Positions 46,352 through 58,001 of a stretch of 64,000 bases of DNA are shown here, one piece after another. Origin of the DNA: Anarhynchus alexandrinus (Eukaryota; Chordata; Aves; Charadriiformes; Charadriidae); contig VUYV01000120.1 of NCBI GenBank assembly GCA_008711295.1, positions 931,383 to 995,382 of the forward strand. Direction: 5' to 3'. The translations under genes and the position numbers were made by a program. Below the pieces are notes generated by a model. The model was not told the origin of the DNA. It made no database searches and saw only the letters and a list, made by a program, of their open reading frames with translations. Positions within the stretch are counted from its first letter, which is position 1; each line of letters begins with the position of its first letter.

Positions 46352-49300
46352 ACAGCCTCTGCCAGAGGTTACAGCCTGCAAAGACAATTTCCTGAGTAAG
46401 ATGTATTTCCACTCCTCAGGCACTATGGTTTTCAGCCTGGTGTATCGATGCCAGCTAAGCTGCAGTCAGGAACCGTTCCGGCTGTCTCAGGTAGACCTGC
46501 TACCAACTCCGTGTTAGTTCAGTTGGCAGATGCACTGTAGGATCTTTTAGGATGATCATCCTTTCTTGGATTAACAGTCATTCAAGTAGGACTCTTATTT
46601 AATGTTTCTTTTTTAGTGTGAAAGATGCGTTTCTTTTATAAAAGGCATCAGTATCAGACTAGGAACTCTTGATGCATGTGGGTGCTGGCAACACACTGTG
46701 TGGATACTGTGTGGTGAGAGGTGAAGACAAGGAGTATTACAAACACGTATTTCAACTTGGAGAAACATATATAGCACTGAGATAGGAGAAATGTAGGCTT
46801 TCTGTCTTCACTATGTGCTGCATTTGTTTTATTTTTCTGCTTGGCAGGGAAGGCAGATGTTGCCCTTTAAAATTCAGTGGCTTGTGTGTGTCTGAAAGCA
46901 ACGCAGCAGAAGGAACAGCTTCTGCTTTCCCTGCTGTGTTGGGTTTGGTGACCCTTGGGTAGAGGCAGCTGGACTCCCTTCAGCTTTACCTGTTGTTAAG
47001 AGCTCTCAGTTCAGCTTTTTTAAGCACTACGTGAAAATTGGAAGGAGCCAGCTGTCTGTGTGGGGAGTGGCTGAGTAAAAGAGAAATTACTAAGGATAGG
47101 AGTGTATATGCCGAGGGGAAGTAGCTTAATGCAAGTGATAAATAATCCACAGATTCTGACTGTCTGCTCCCAAAACCTCTTTTATAAAGGGGATAGGCGA
47201 TTTACAAAAGCTGTTATTCTCAGCCATTAAACTTTGTTTGTTTTCTTTTTTTGATGCTTTATACACTTTTGGACTGCTAGCAGAGGTGAGGCATAGCTGT
47301 AAAGTTATTAATAAAACCTAACTAGCCAATGAAGGCAGATATTTAGATGAATGGTGTCCACAATAAAATTGTAATGTTATTTTTTTAATTTTACTGCTTA
47401 TTATATTGTGAGAGGACTTGACTTACCAGCAGTTTTCATGCTCTTGAACAGTGTTGTTACCCAAGTATTTTATTTGCTTATTTTTCGATACTTTAGGAGT
47501 AAACAGACCTTCTACTTTATGCACTGAAGAGAGGCCAGGTTTTTCCACCACCAGCTTCTCAATATGGTGATGCAAAGACTGCCTATAATTAAATATAAAT
47601 ATATGTTCCCGGTGCCCATGTGATTAATTTCTTAAGACTAGGAGCCCAGGAAACTGGGCAACAGCATGGAGTAAATATTATCTAGGATGTCTTCAAAATG
47701 AAGAATTCTATCTAAATAATGGTAACACTACTCTCTGATAAATGCTGATTTTGAGAAATGCAGTCTGCCAAAGCAGCTTTCGTCTTAAAAATAGGGTAAG
47801 GACTGGTGAGTGAAGATTAAAGTTGTCATGCGTGACCTGTTGCTCACTGCTGAGGTTGCATATAGGACTGCATTTTGTAATAGTGTTGAATAACACATGC
47901 AAATGAAAAACTTGGTTAAAAAACTTTTCATCTTCTGTAAAACTAATTTTGAAAGTAAATTACAACAAATCCTCATCTCTGAAGTACCAGTTGCAAATGT
48001 GCTTTTGGTGATTGCATTTGCAAGGAACAGTAGTAAATGATGGAGATGGGTTAAATTTTGTCTGTGGACTACTGTGTTCTGGTTTTTATCATGAATTCTG
48101 TCATTCAGGAAAAAAACCCTACACCTAGAAAAACTTAATTTAGATTTAGAACCTTTGTATCTGTGTTGTCATTCTTCTCTAATCTAAAACTTATGCTTTG
48201 CTTTTAAAGAAGGAAGAACTGCTTTTAAGCACAGTTCTAAACAAGCTGAATGAAAGTTGCTGAGTGTGACACAAAATATGTAGCAGTTCTGTAAAATGCA
48301 TTTTTTTCCCCCAGTGCTTTGGCCGCAGGGAGTTAACTGTTTCTTTTTGTGTATGGCACAACTTTGACTTTCATTAACTGTTTCTTTTTTAATGTCAGAT
48401 AGGCATGTAGTTTTAATACAAAATAATAATTCATCAACCATATGTGAATAATGAAAATGTGTATCTCACATTTCTGGGTCTGGTACAATTACTTTTATGT
48501 TTTGGCTCCAAACTGTGCAAAGCAGGTTAGACTTAATATGGGTCGACCTGCAGACCTCCATCCGAACTCAGGTTGTTACAATAAAGTAGTAATCTCAGGG
48601 TTGCATATCGTGGCCCTGTTTTATGCACTGTACATATTGCAAGACTTGGGCAGAGCTGTTTGTTTAAAGACAGTATAACAGCTGCAGTTTCTGTCCTTGA
48701 CAGGCCATTGTATCTTCAGTAAAAGTAAAAAAGCATGGAATTTGCTGGCAGTTGCTTAATTTCTGGGGTTTTTAAGTTTGTTTTTATAATCCTAAAACTA
48801 TAATTACAGATCTTGAGAAAATGGTTTTGTTTACTTTACAGCTGCTATTGTGCTCTGTTACGTAAATCAAAATTATAAATGGGAAATATTTACCAGTTTG
48901 AGTTACAGTGTAAATACATGATTAACTTCTTAAAAGTGCATGTAGCTTATTTCAGTAATTGGACCCACTCCTAGAGACAGGCAGGCAGGGAGATTACACA
49001 GGGAATGCTTGTTTCTGAAGATGAAGCTTCCTGCCTGGTTTTTAAAAAAAAAAAAAAGAGAGAGAGAAAAGAAAGGGGGAGCAGTTTCCTGTTGGAGTCC
49101 TCACTTCAACGGAGGCCGGGCAGTCGTGCCTCTCCCTGCTCCAGCTGGCCTTTACATGCTGTCCTTTGTGGAGGCGTTCTCTGACGAACGATGTCCAAAA
49201 CCATTTTTACAAGAGCATTTGGGGTTTGCCTCTACAGGCAGACCTGGGATTTAAAGAGATTTTTGCTCCTCTCTCGTTTGCTTTTAAGTGCAAGGCTACC

Positions 49301-52300
49301 ACAGCCAATATCTCTGAGGTTAAGATTTGATAAAGGATGTTCCGTTCCTGAGATTCGTAATCTTCTAGAAATGGCCTAATGAGAGACTCAACGTAAAATT
49401 TCAGTTATGTGTAAAAAAAANAAAAAAAAAAAGCGTTCTGACTTCAATATATATGATGTGAAAAACGAATAATAGCAGCACTGCAGGCAAAATCTTCTCT
49501 GCTGTGATGTGACAACCCACCCCTTCATTGGAGGTTTCAGGAATTTGGCTGCAGTTTTGGAAATAAGCCTCATGATTCTGCCAGAGAGATGTTTTAGCTC
49601 AGACAGAGCACAGCACACAACGGCTTTGTTGGAGTGTTGGCTCTGTGCTTATGGCAGGAAACTGCAGTAAAAACCTTACTTTTCTACCTACAATATGCAG
49701 TGGTTGTTTTGAATGCAGCCAAGGCTGCATTTTAGTCTTTTTTTTTTTTTTTTTNATAACCGTTCTGACAAGCTTGAGCGCCCCAGCAGCTAAAAGCTAG
49801 AACCACTTAAGGTGACAATTAGGGCCTGAGTCTATACTTCATTAATTCAGTAGGTCTTTTTCTTTCTTTAAGGACAAATTCCCTTGTTCTGTCTGTCCAG
49901 CGTGGGCTGTTAAATGAGAGCCATGCATTCAGTTCTTTAATCCAGCTGCTTTTTGCAAGTCTGCATGGAAAGTGAAACACTTATAAAGAAGAGTAGAACT
50001 TCATGGGTACCCATCGTAGGTCTGAGTGATGTGTTTAGGAAATGTTTACATCATGCAACACTGCTAGCTCGAAAATCCAGGAACTAGCCTTCAAGCAGTC
50101 TCCAGAAGCAGTGAAGTTCAAGGGATGTGTGGTGGTGTGCTAAAGTGGATGGGTCCTGGGATGATGTGATTTCATAAGGCGTCCAGAACATCTGTATTTT
50201 GTGGACATACTTGCTTGGGTATCTGAGCATGTGGCTGTCTTTCAGAGGGTGCCATCCAATCGTTCACACTCCTGTAGAGCACTGCAGTGCAGAACCTGCC
50301 AGAGCAGATATTTTGAAGTATATGAAAAAAAAGTTCAGATGTTTTGAGTCAGAGAGTGAAATTGCAGAAGGCTCTTAGAGGTCTGACTTATTGTGCAATC
50401 TCTGTAAGTAATTTGTAATCAAAATACCTTTGCACATGTCACTTTTATATTTCCTGTAATAAAACAGCAAGAGCAATTAAGATTTTGGACCATAATCTTC
50501 TACAAGCTTCTAAAAATGAGTGGCTTGGGGATTTTTTGAGTTATGGCTGAAATAGCCAATTTTTAAATTTGTGATTGCTTCAAAAAAAGTTTGGTAATAG
50601 TTATTCTAATAGATTTTTAACTCTAGCCTGACAAACAAAACTGTTATGTGGTAACATAATTGATCTGAAGTTTACTTCTGAAAAAAAGTTAAATAAGAAA
50701 CCAGAAGAACTCTTCACAAAACTGGAAGACATCTGTACTCCGGTAACCCAGTATGTGACCTACTGGGCTTTATGCATTTCAAATCAAAAAGAATCAGTAA
50801 ATATACTGCCATATGCATGCAAATGTGTCTAATAACACGCTGTGTGCTGTTTATCTGTAATGTTGTTCTGACACGGTTCAGAAAGTTGTGGTCTTGGCAT
50901 TCTTCAGGAAACATTAGATTAATATAGCTGCCTTTGTCATATAATTTTTTCTTGTTTAAGTAGGTGCGTGAAGGCTAGTGCTACATAAATTAATTATACG
51001 GAAGACTTTGGAGGAAGAGGGGGCTTGTAAACGAGACTGAAATTAATGAATATAAGAATTAGAAATCAAAACTTTATGTTTAGTCTGAGGAGAAACAATT
51101 CCTTAAACCGTAACCACATGGCTGTTTCTTGTTTGCATCAACTCTGGTTGACTGTTATTGTCTTCTGTTAATTCTCAGGGGCAGTGGCCTGACTTTGTTG
51201 AATGAGCCAATTGTTTTCCTTTGTGTTGCCCATCAAGTAAGTCCCCATCTGGTTTGTATCAGACTGTTTTCACAGCCAACAACTGCTGCCTTTTCTATAT
51301 CCTGACACTTAAGGGCCCCATGCTATCAAAGCATTGCTGTGATAGCCTGTCTGGCTGGGCCCATACAGCTGTGCCTTGCAGCTTGAAACTATTACCCAAG
51401 TAATGGTAACTTAGAACTTGAACTGGCTCTTATTCCCATTGGTGTCGTGTGTACAGTGAACAGAATACATTTTTGTTGAACTCCGTGTTCAACAAAAAAT
51501 TCTTTAAAGCGCTCATTTTAGTTTATAAGATTGGTTAGTTTTTATTTTCCAGCAGCTTCCTGTACCTAGAGACAGTTTTGTGTTCTTCTAAAACGTTAAT
51601 GAGTACAAGACTGGCAATATTTATTTAAGGCACTGTTGTTATTACTTACTTTTATGGTACATTAAAGCTCAATAAGTGAAAATTAAACAAGCAAATGATT
51701 CTTAATGAGAATTTTTCTTATCAGATTTAGAATACATTTCCAGGAAACTTTCTGTGTGTGATAAACACGAGTTGTGTGAATAATGCTACACCTTGGCTAC
51801 TACACTACTCGCTTTCCAAGTAGCTATATAAAAATACAAAGCAATGGACAACGAGTCTGCGTTAATCTGTTTATTTCTTCTCTGAAGGAATTGGGAAGAA
51901 TTGGAAAACTCTGTAGCCTGAGCAGTAAAACTATATTGTGGTTTGCATTGCAGAATCACTGAGAGGCCCCAGACATGATCCAGGGCCCTTTCTGCCTGGC
52001 TTCCTACGGGGTAGGAGGCAGTCCTGTTCTGAGGGACCTTGTGACATGTGCATTCTCTCCCTCCAAGATGTAAAAAAACCCCCACATGATTACATCAAAT
52101 AACAGTGACATTCAAATGTTGTCTTGTATAAAGAAAGATGATCTTTAAGCATTTGTTCTCTTCTGCTCTTGTGTAGGCCGTGTAGCCATGTAATTCTCAG
52201 TGACAGAGTCATGATGACGGGAAGCATATTCCGCAACTTGTATATGTATTGAATTTTAAGTATATTCTGAACTCAGTTCTTTCATGATATTTAAGAGAGG

Positions 52301-55300
52301 GAGAGAAAGAAAATAATGGGTAATGCATTTAAAATTGCTCATCTTACTGTGAGCAAATGCAAGAAACTGCTAGAAAGCAGATTAATTTATCTAATACTTG
52401 CACAGTAAGTGTTCCTGAACTTGGGAGTGTGTCTGTGTATATTTATTGTGAGTGAACTTGCTTCAAGTCAAATACTGGCGAGCCATTAAATTCCATGAGA
52501 CAAGATTTTTTTGCCTTTGTGGTTTTCATACTGCTACACACTGGGTGTCATTGTGGCAGATTAGGGTTGTGCTAAATAATTGGGTTTATGTCATTGTCAG
52601 GTATATAGAGAGTTCGCAAAAGCTGCTTTCTTAAGGAACTTTCCATAATTGCTTTTCTTATGAACACTATATAAATTCAGGAGTTGCAACGTGTGCTCTA
52701 GAGCAGTGACCAGACCCAGGCGTCTGTGCCGTTCACCTGCACAAGTCTCCCATCAGCACGCAGTAGCCCACACCTCTGCAAGGAAGCTGCTCCCACACAT
52801 GCCGACTGAATTTCAGTAAACACTTCTTTCCAGTACAGATTTCCCTGTACTGCGGCCAGGAATATTTAAACCGAGACAACTGATAAATGAATTTCATTCA
52901 GGCTGCTTAGAAGTTATATTAATCATGCTTGCGGCCCAAAGCAATGAAGAAAGCTATTGATGAACTGAGTGCAAGCAAGTTTGGCATCAACAGTGTGAAC
53001 TGGGAAGAGTGAATGTCGAAGTGCTGCAATGCTTTCTAAAATCAGTTGGCACTAGATACCAGACAGAGTTGTCATCATCAGTTACTGCAGTCAGCATCTT
53101 CAAAGTTTCAACTTGCGTGTGTTTGTGCACAGCTTCAGAGGTAAAGAACATCTGCCCAAATGAGAACCTAATGTAAACGAGTATGTTCAGTGTCTCAGAA
53201 GGCATTGCTTGACTGCTGCTCGAAGATTTGTGCAGAGCAGCTCCTGGGTTGCTAACAACAGTTGTTGGTTTCACTGTTGCTGCTGGGGAACCGTTGGTCG
53301 GTAGTGAAATCTTCAAGCAGCACGGTGTTGCTGGGAGCAGTCTGCAGTGTTTTCCCCACTTTTTATAGTGGTTAGCAGAGATGGAGATGTGTGTCATATT
53401 AAGATCAGTAGATATATGCATAACAGACTTAAGAAGGTGGTGTAATTAGCTGAATATGTAGCATAGATGTAGAGCAATATATTTCTGCAGTTCATTTATT
53501 ATACTGGTTTAGAGCTTGTATTCACCCACGTATTGGAAAGGAATTTCAGTTTTACTCTTTCCCATGTAGCAGGCCAAGGTTCTTGGAGTGGTGTTTTGGT
53601 TTTTGGGTTTTTTTTTTACAAGGAGGAATGCTTATCTCTACTGCATGAAGCTTAAGCAGTTTAGATTTTAACAAACTTTAAAATAGCACAGGATAAAACC
53701 ATATATTTACTCTCAGACGTTTCCGAGTGTCTGGTCCTGGGCATTAAATTGTAGAGGCAGTGTTACTTGTCATCACACTGGGTACTCATTACAAGAGAAG
53801 GTTTAGACGGTCTTTGGCAGAATAGGGTCTGGGCTCTTACATAATGGCTGTCTACCAGCAGATCTTCCAGTAAAGACATTTAATATTTTCCTTATTTTAA
53901 CGTATGCTTACTTATGTAGATTACAACAGTATTCTTTCTGAGCTAATAGAAATATTGCTTGCCTCTCTAAACTTCCTAGAATTGCTTATTCCTAATAAAT
54001 TTTTCAAAGTTAATTGATAGGTACCAATGGTAAGGCCTTTAATGGCCATCTTCTGCTGTTTAACAAATGTCTTTAAAGGAGGTCTTTTTAACAAGTTTGT
54101 TAGCATGTATGCTAGAAATGTGCATAGAGACATCCTACTGCTTATTAGAATGCATCACTGGAAAATGCTAACTGTATAGGGCTGGTTTTGTTCTGTCTTG
54201 TTTTGTTTTTTCCTGGGGAAAACATTCATAATCTCCTTTTCAAAAGGTGTAATTATAAAAATTGAGTAATTGTGCTGTAGGTATAAGCATTTTAATACAC
54301 CAGATCTTTGTACAGTAATAGGAGTCTTGGCAAACTGTTTCCATATGGAGAATCCCATGACTTCAGAAGTGAAAATCATCAAAACAAATCAATAGGGTCA
54401 TGTGAATATTTAGAATTTCGAAGTATTCAGAATAGAGAAGTAAAGCTATTTTGTTCATGGTCATCTAGAAAACCACTTGTTCTTTGAACAGTTTTTTATT
54501 TTTAGTATATCATATAGATTTTTATTACAAGAAAGCATTTAGTGACCCCCTTATATGTGAAGAGTGACTTGCAATGAGAAAATTCTGCCCTGAAGTACTA
54601 CCTGAAGAGCTGTGCAGTACAGAAAGTTTTATGTTTTCTTCCTGATGCCCACCCCGGAGCCTTCATTCAAATCTGGGTGCTGATTGCTGCACTGGCTAGA
54701 GGGTATGTAAGCTCCTTGCCCAGGAAGTCCTCTTGTCTGAGGGAGGAGAGCTCATCAAGGTCTCCCATCACACTTCTAAGTGATAGAAAGTAGCGTGTGA
54801 CAACTTAGACTGATTCACTTAAAGTTGTCCTCTTACATTCCTAACATATTTTTTTTTTTAATAGTCACGTAGCTGAGGAGTTAATAGGGCTGGATAGTGT
54901 GCCATGCTTAGTAAGCATATGCAGCGCAAGCATCACTGCAGATAACATGCTCGGTCTTGATCTGCAACATACTGAACCTGTCTGATAAGCAGAGATTGTC
55001 ACATGTGCGTCCCAAGTGATATGGACAACCACGTATCAAAGACTGCATAAGAGCAGCATGTTGGAGTAACTGTTGGTAATTTAACTGCCTGGGCCAAATT
55101 GATCTGAAGGCAGGAGGAGACTCCAGAGGAACCCAACACGTGTCCTGGCCAGTATGCTAACTTACAAAAGAACGTCATTTGCTTGGGGGATCCCCTCACT
55201 GGGACACCCATCTTCATTTTAAGCATGAACTGGAAAGATGTTCATTTTCAAGCCCGCTGCAGCCCTAATTTATGGTGAAACATCATTGAATTTGTTCATT

Positions 55301-57935
55301 CAACTTTAATTACTTGTGTAAATTATTTTTTAATTATTTATAAATAAAAACAGGCCATGTAACTTTTAAGAATTAAAAAGATGCTTTGATTGTTTTTTTT
55401 TTTTTACTTGCCCCTCCCCATGTAGGCTGTGAACGCTATTATGTCTAGCACTGTGGTACGGTGTAGATAAGCTGGAGGCAGTATTGCAGCAATTAATTTT
55501 GTTAAGATATAAGGTCTTGGCAGAGCCAGTCCTACTGCTAGGATTGCATCCTGAGGGAAGTCTGCATAACTTTATTTTAGAATTCCCACTATCGATCATT
55601 TGAGTTCCGTGGGGTTTTTTTGAGCTTCATTATTTTGCTTCAGATACTGGCATTAAAATGTCTTTTGGATCCCCAAACATGAAGCTGTGAATAACAGAGC
55701 TCAATATATTATACAACCTCACTTTTAAAATTACTTTCCCATGCACTTGCCTGTTAGATTTTGCAGAAAATGAGGAAAAGATTGGTATGTAGGTGACATT
55801 TAGTTTTACCGAATAAATAAAAAATTAATTACACAATTAGATATGCTGTTTTTAAATTATCACTTGTCAGATTCTCCTGATTCCACCAGCTGTTTACCTA
55901 GGTTGTCTCCTGTGGATTTAGAGATAACTCCTTCCCCCAGCCCTTGCAGAAGGTACACATTTTCCTGGTGTTTTTAAAAGACTCTGGACCAGTAATGAAC
56001 CACCTCCTCCTCCTTTTCTTACTTTGAAATAAAAGCTGCTGCCTCAAGGTTTACTGCAGACCCCTCATCTCATTTTTCCTCAAGAAAATGGTTGCAGTCA
56101 AGAAACAGCAGTGCTTAAAAGTTAAGAAAAGACGAGTTGTTTCTAGCCAATTGCACATCCAAAAATCACAGGCATCTGCATGGAAAAATCAAATTGACTT
56201 TTAATATTTCTTCTTAATATTATTAATTATTGTAGTTATTTGGAAAGATCATTACACATCTTTTGGAAGTGATTTGCTGGGAAACAATAGCAAGAGTTGT
56301 GGCCAGGGAACGAACTTAATTAAGCAATGAGATACTCTACAGAGCAAAATACGCTGGATCTAAAGAAGCAGAGTAGATTTTAGGCACCAAAACGAAATAT
56401 TTATTTAGTAAGCTCTGCAATCTCATTCCTAGATGGCTTTGGAGCTGCTTTCTGTCTGCCCTTCCCTACTGGTCTCTGTGTTAGGATTTTGAAAAATCTG
56501 GTTCTAGTTTATTTTATGTATTTCTAGTTTTTGTTCTGTTTAGTGTTGTTATTGGTGGGAATACTGCATGTTTTGGAAAACCACTGAACCTTGAACTCAG
56601 ACTTGAGAGGAGGAAAAATCATTTTCAAATACTCTGCTTTGAAACATTTGTTAGCTGCTTAGCCTTGTGTCCCACCCTCCTTTACTGACCCGGGATCTGA
56701 ATTTATTTTCTTTTCAGAAATATTTATAGCTAGGATATACATTAGGGTTTAGAGAAACAAACAAAAAAAGAAAAGCGGTGTGTGTATGCATGTTTATTTT
56801 CTGTGTGCTTGTATGCAGAGTTTCTGTAAGTACATTACACCATGTGAAGATGGAATTTGCCAAGTTTGGGTCAAAACTTGAACTGAACTCATACTATATA
56901 GTTTTCTGTCTCCGCTGGTGTCTGTGGTCCACTTATGGAGGTTTATGAGTTGGCTGAAGCCTTTGAGAATGAAACTGTTTTTTCAGCTCAAGCAGTAGAC
57001 TCATACTTTTAAATCCAGACGTTTTTGGCTCAAGTCCTACAGATGTCAGTCCATTTCTGTAAAACAACTCAAGTGTTTTAATTGTAAATCTATCCCTTTC
57101 ATGTAACTCAGCCCTAGAAATTTGGCCTAAGTTTGCCTAGAGTCTTTTCTGTTTGCATGAAACCAGCTAAGTTAGGGGCAGCCTGTTTTTGAGTTACGAG
57201 AACAGAACTGCATGCATTTGCAGACCATCTTGTTCTTGCTTTCTGTATTTCTGTCCTAGTGGAAGGCAGCTGTCTGACCTGTGGCCAGGGGCCCTGTGCT
57301 TAGCAAAGCATTTACACAATGAGAACAGAGTCCCTGCCCTAAACAGCACATGTGCTTAAAGATTTTTCTTCATTTCTAGCAGAGCTGAGAGGACACTTTT
57401 TCCATAATAACATAAATATGCATATGGATTCAAGGTGGGAGTGGGCCAGGGCTAGAAAAGTGGAGGAGCTATCATTTCTACTGAATGGAGAATAATTTTG
57501 TCCAGACAGTTGGATTATTTGAGCAACTGTTGATGGTTATGGTTATTTCTGAGAATGTTGCATTCTTTACCATTGTGAGGCAATGTGACTAGTTCCTTAA
57601 CATACCCGCTCTCAACTCTATAAGCCATTAAATCCTAGAAGCATTGAATTATGTAGTTGATATGCAAGGTATAGCTAGATGTGAGTTTGAACCCGAAATA
57701 CTGTTCTTTATAATTAGTAACATGACTGACATTGCAGTGTATTTTCTCCTTTCAGTGTAGCCTTCAGTATTGCTTACATCAAAATATGGTTGTTTCTTAT
57801 CAGTATATGTTAGCCCAGTAAGTCCAGACTAATTTTGATTTTGCCAAAAATGCTGCTTCTTGGGTTGCTATACTTGGTAACTTGCCTGTACAACCATGTA
57901 TGAAAATGAGTGAATTTGTCTTTGGCACCCTACAG

Positions 57936-58001
57936 ATATCCACGGAGGCATGGATCGGACACACATTGGCACAAGTACGTATCTGACATCTTTACTTACA
58001 G
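57936..58001 (+). CDS. TALPID3 (KIAA0586): TALPID3 exon 20 of window
   Basis: This 66-nt symmetric exon (phase 1 to phase 1) covers window residues 1018-1039. It encodes 'DIHGGMDRTHIGTSTYLTSL' and ends before a consensus 'gtaaga'. The G-x-M-D-R-T-x-I block resembles the conserved MDRT motif near the TALPID3 C-terminus, which supports a real exon despite its isolation between 19.8 and 4.7 kb introns. The acceptor is 'caccctacag'. Confidence 0.9.

Larger units (their letters stand above)
38146..57935. other. Intron 19 (19.8 kb)
   Basis: This is by far the longest intron in the window. It contains one CR1 copy (44214-45050), a G-run tract (45078-45123), a 24-bp palindrome (46328-46351), A-rich low-complexity sequence (42853-42885) and two ambiguous bases in homopolymers (49421 and 49755). 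I find no exon with both good splice sites and TALPID3-like content, and the phases on both sides (1/1) need none. The longest unexplained open frame is 52987-53421 on the minus strand (144 codons, Ser/Thr-rich), which I regard as chance. Confidence 0.6.

Noticed and set aside
49009..49254. 81-codon frame with a Lys/Arg-rich N-terminus after an A run
   Set aside because: The basic stretch comes from a purine homopolymer run. There is no recognisable domain and no splice logic.
52987..53421. 144-codon minus-strand open frame in intron 19
   Set aside because: It is Ser/Thr-rich with no domain, signal or motif I recognise and no splice or promoter context. A frame of this length is expected by chance in 20 kb of intron. 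A protein search or RNA-seq evidence would be needed to revive it.
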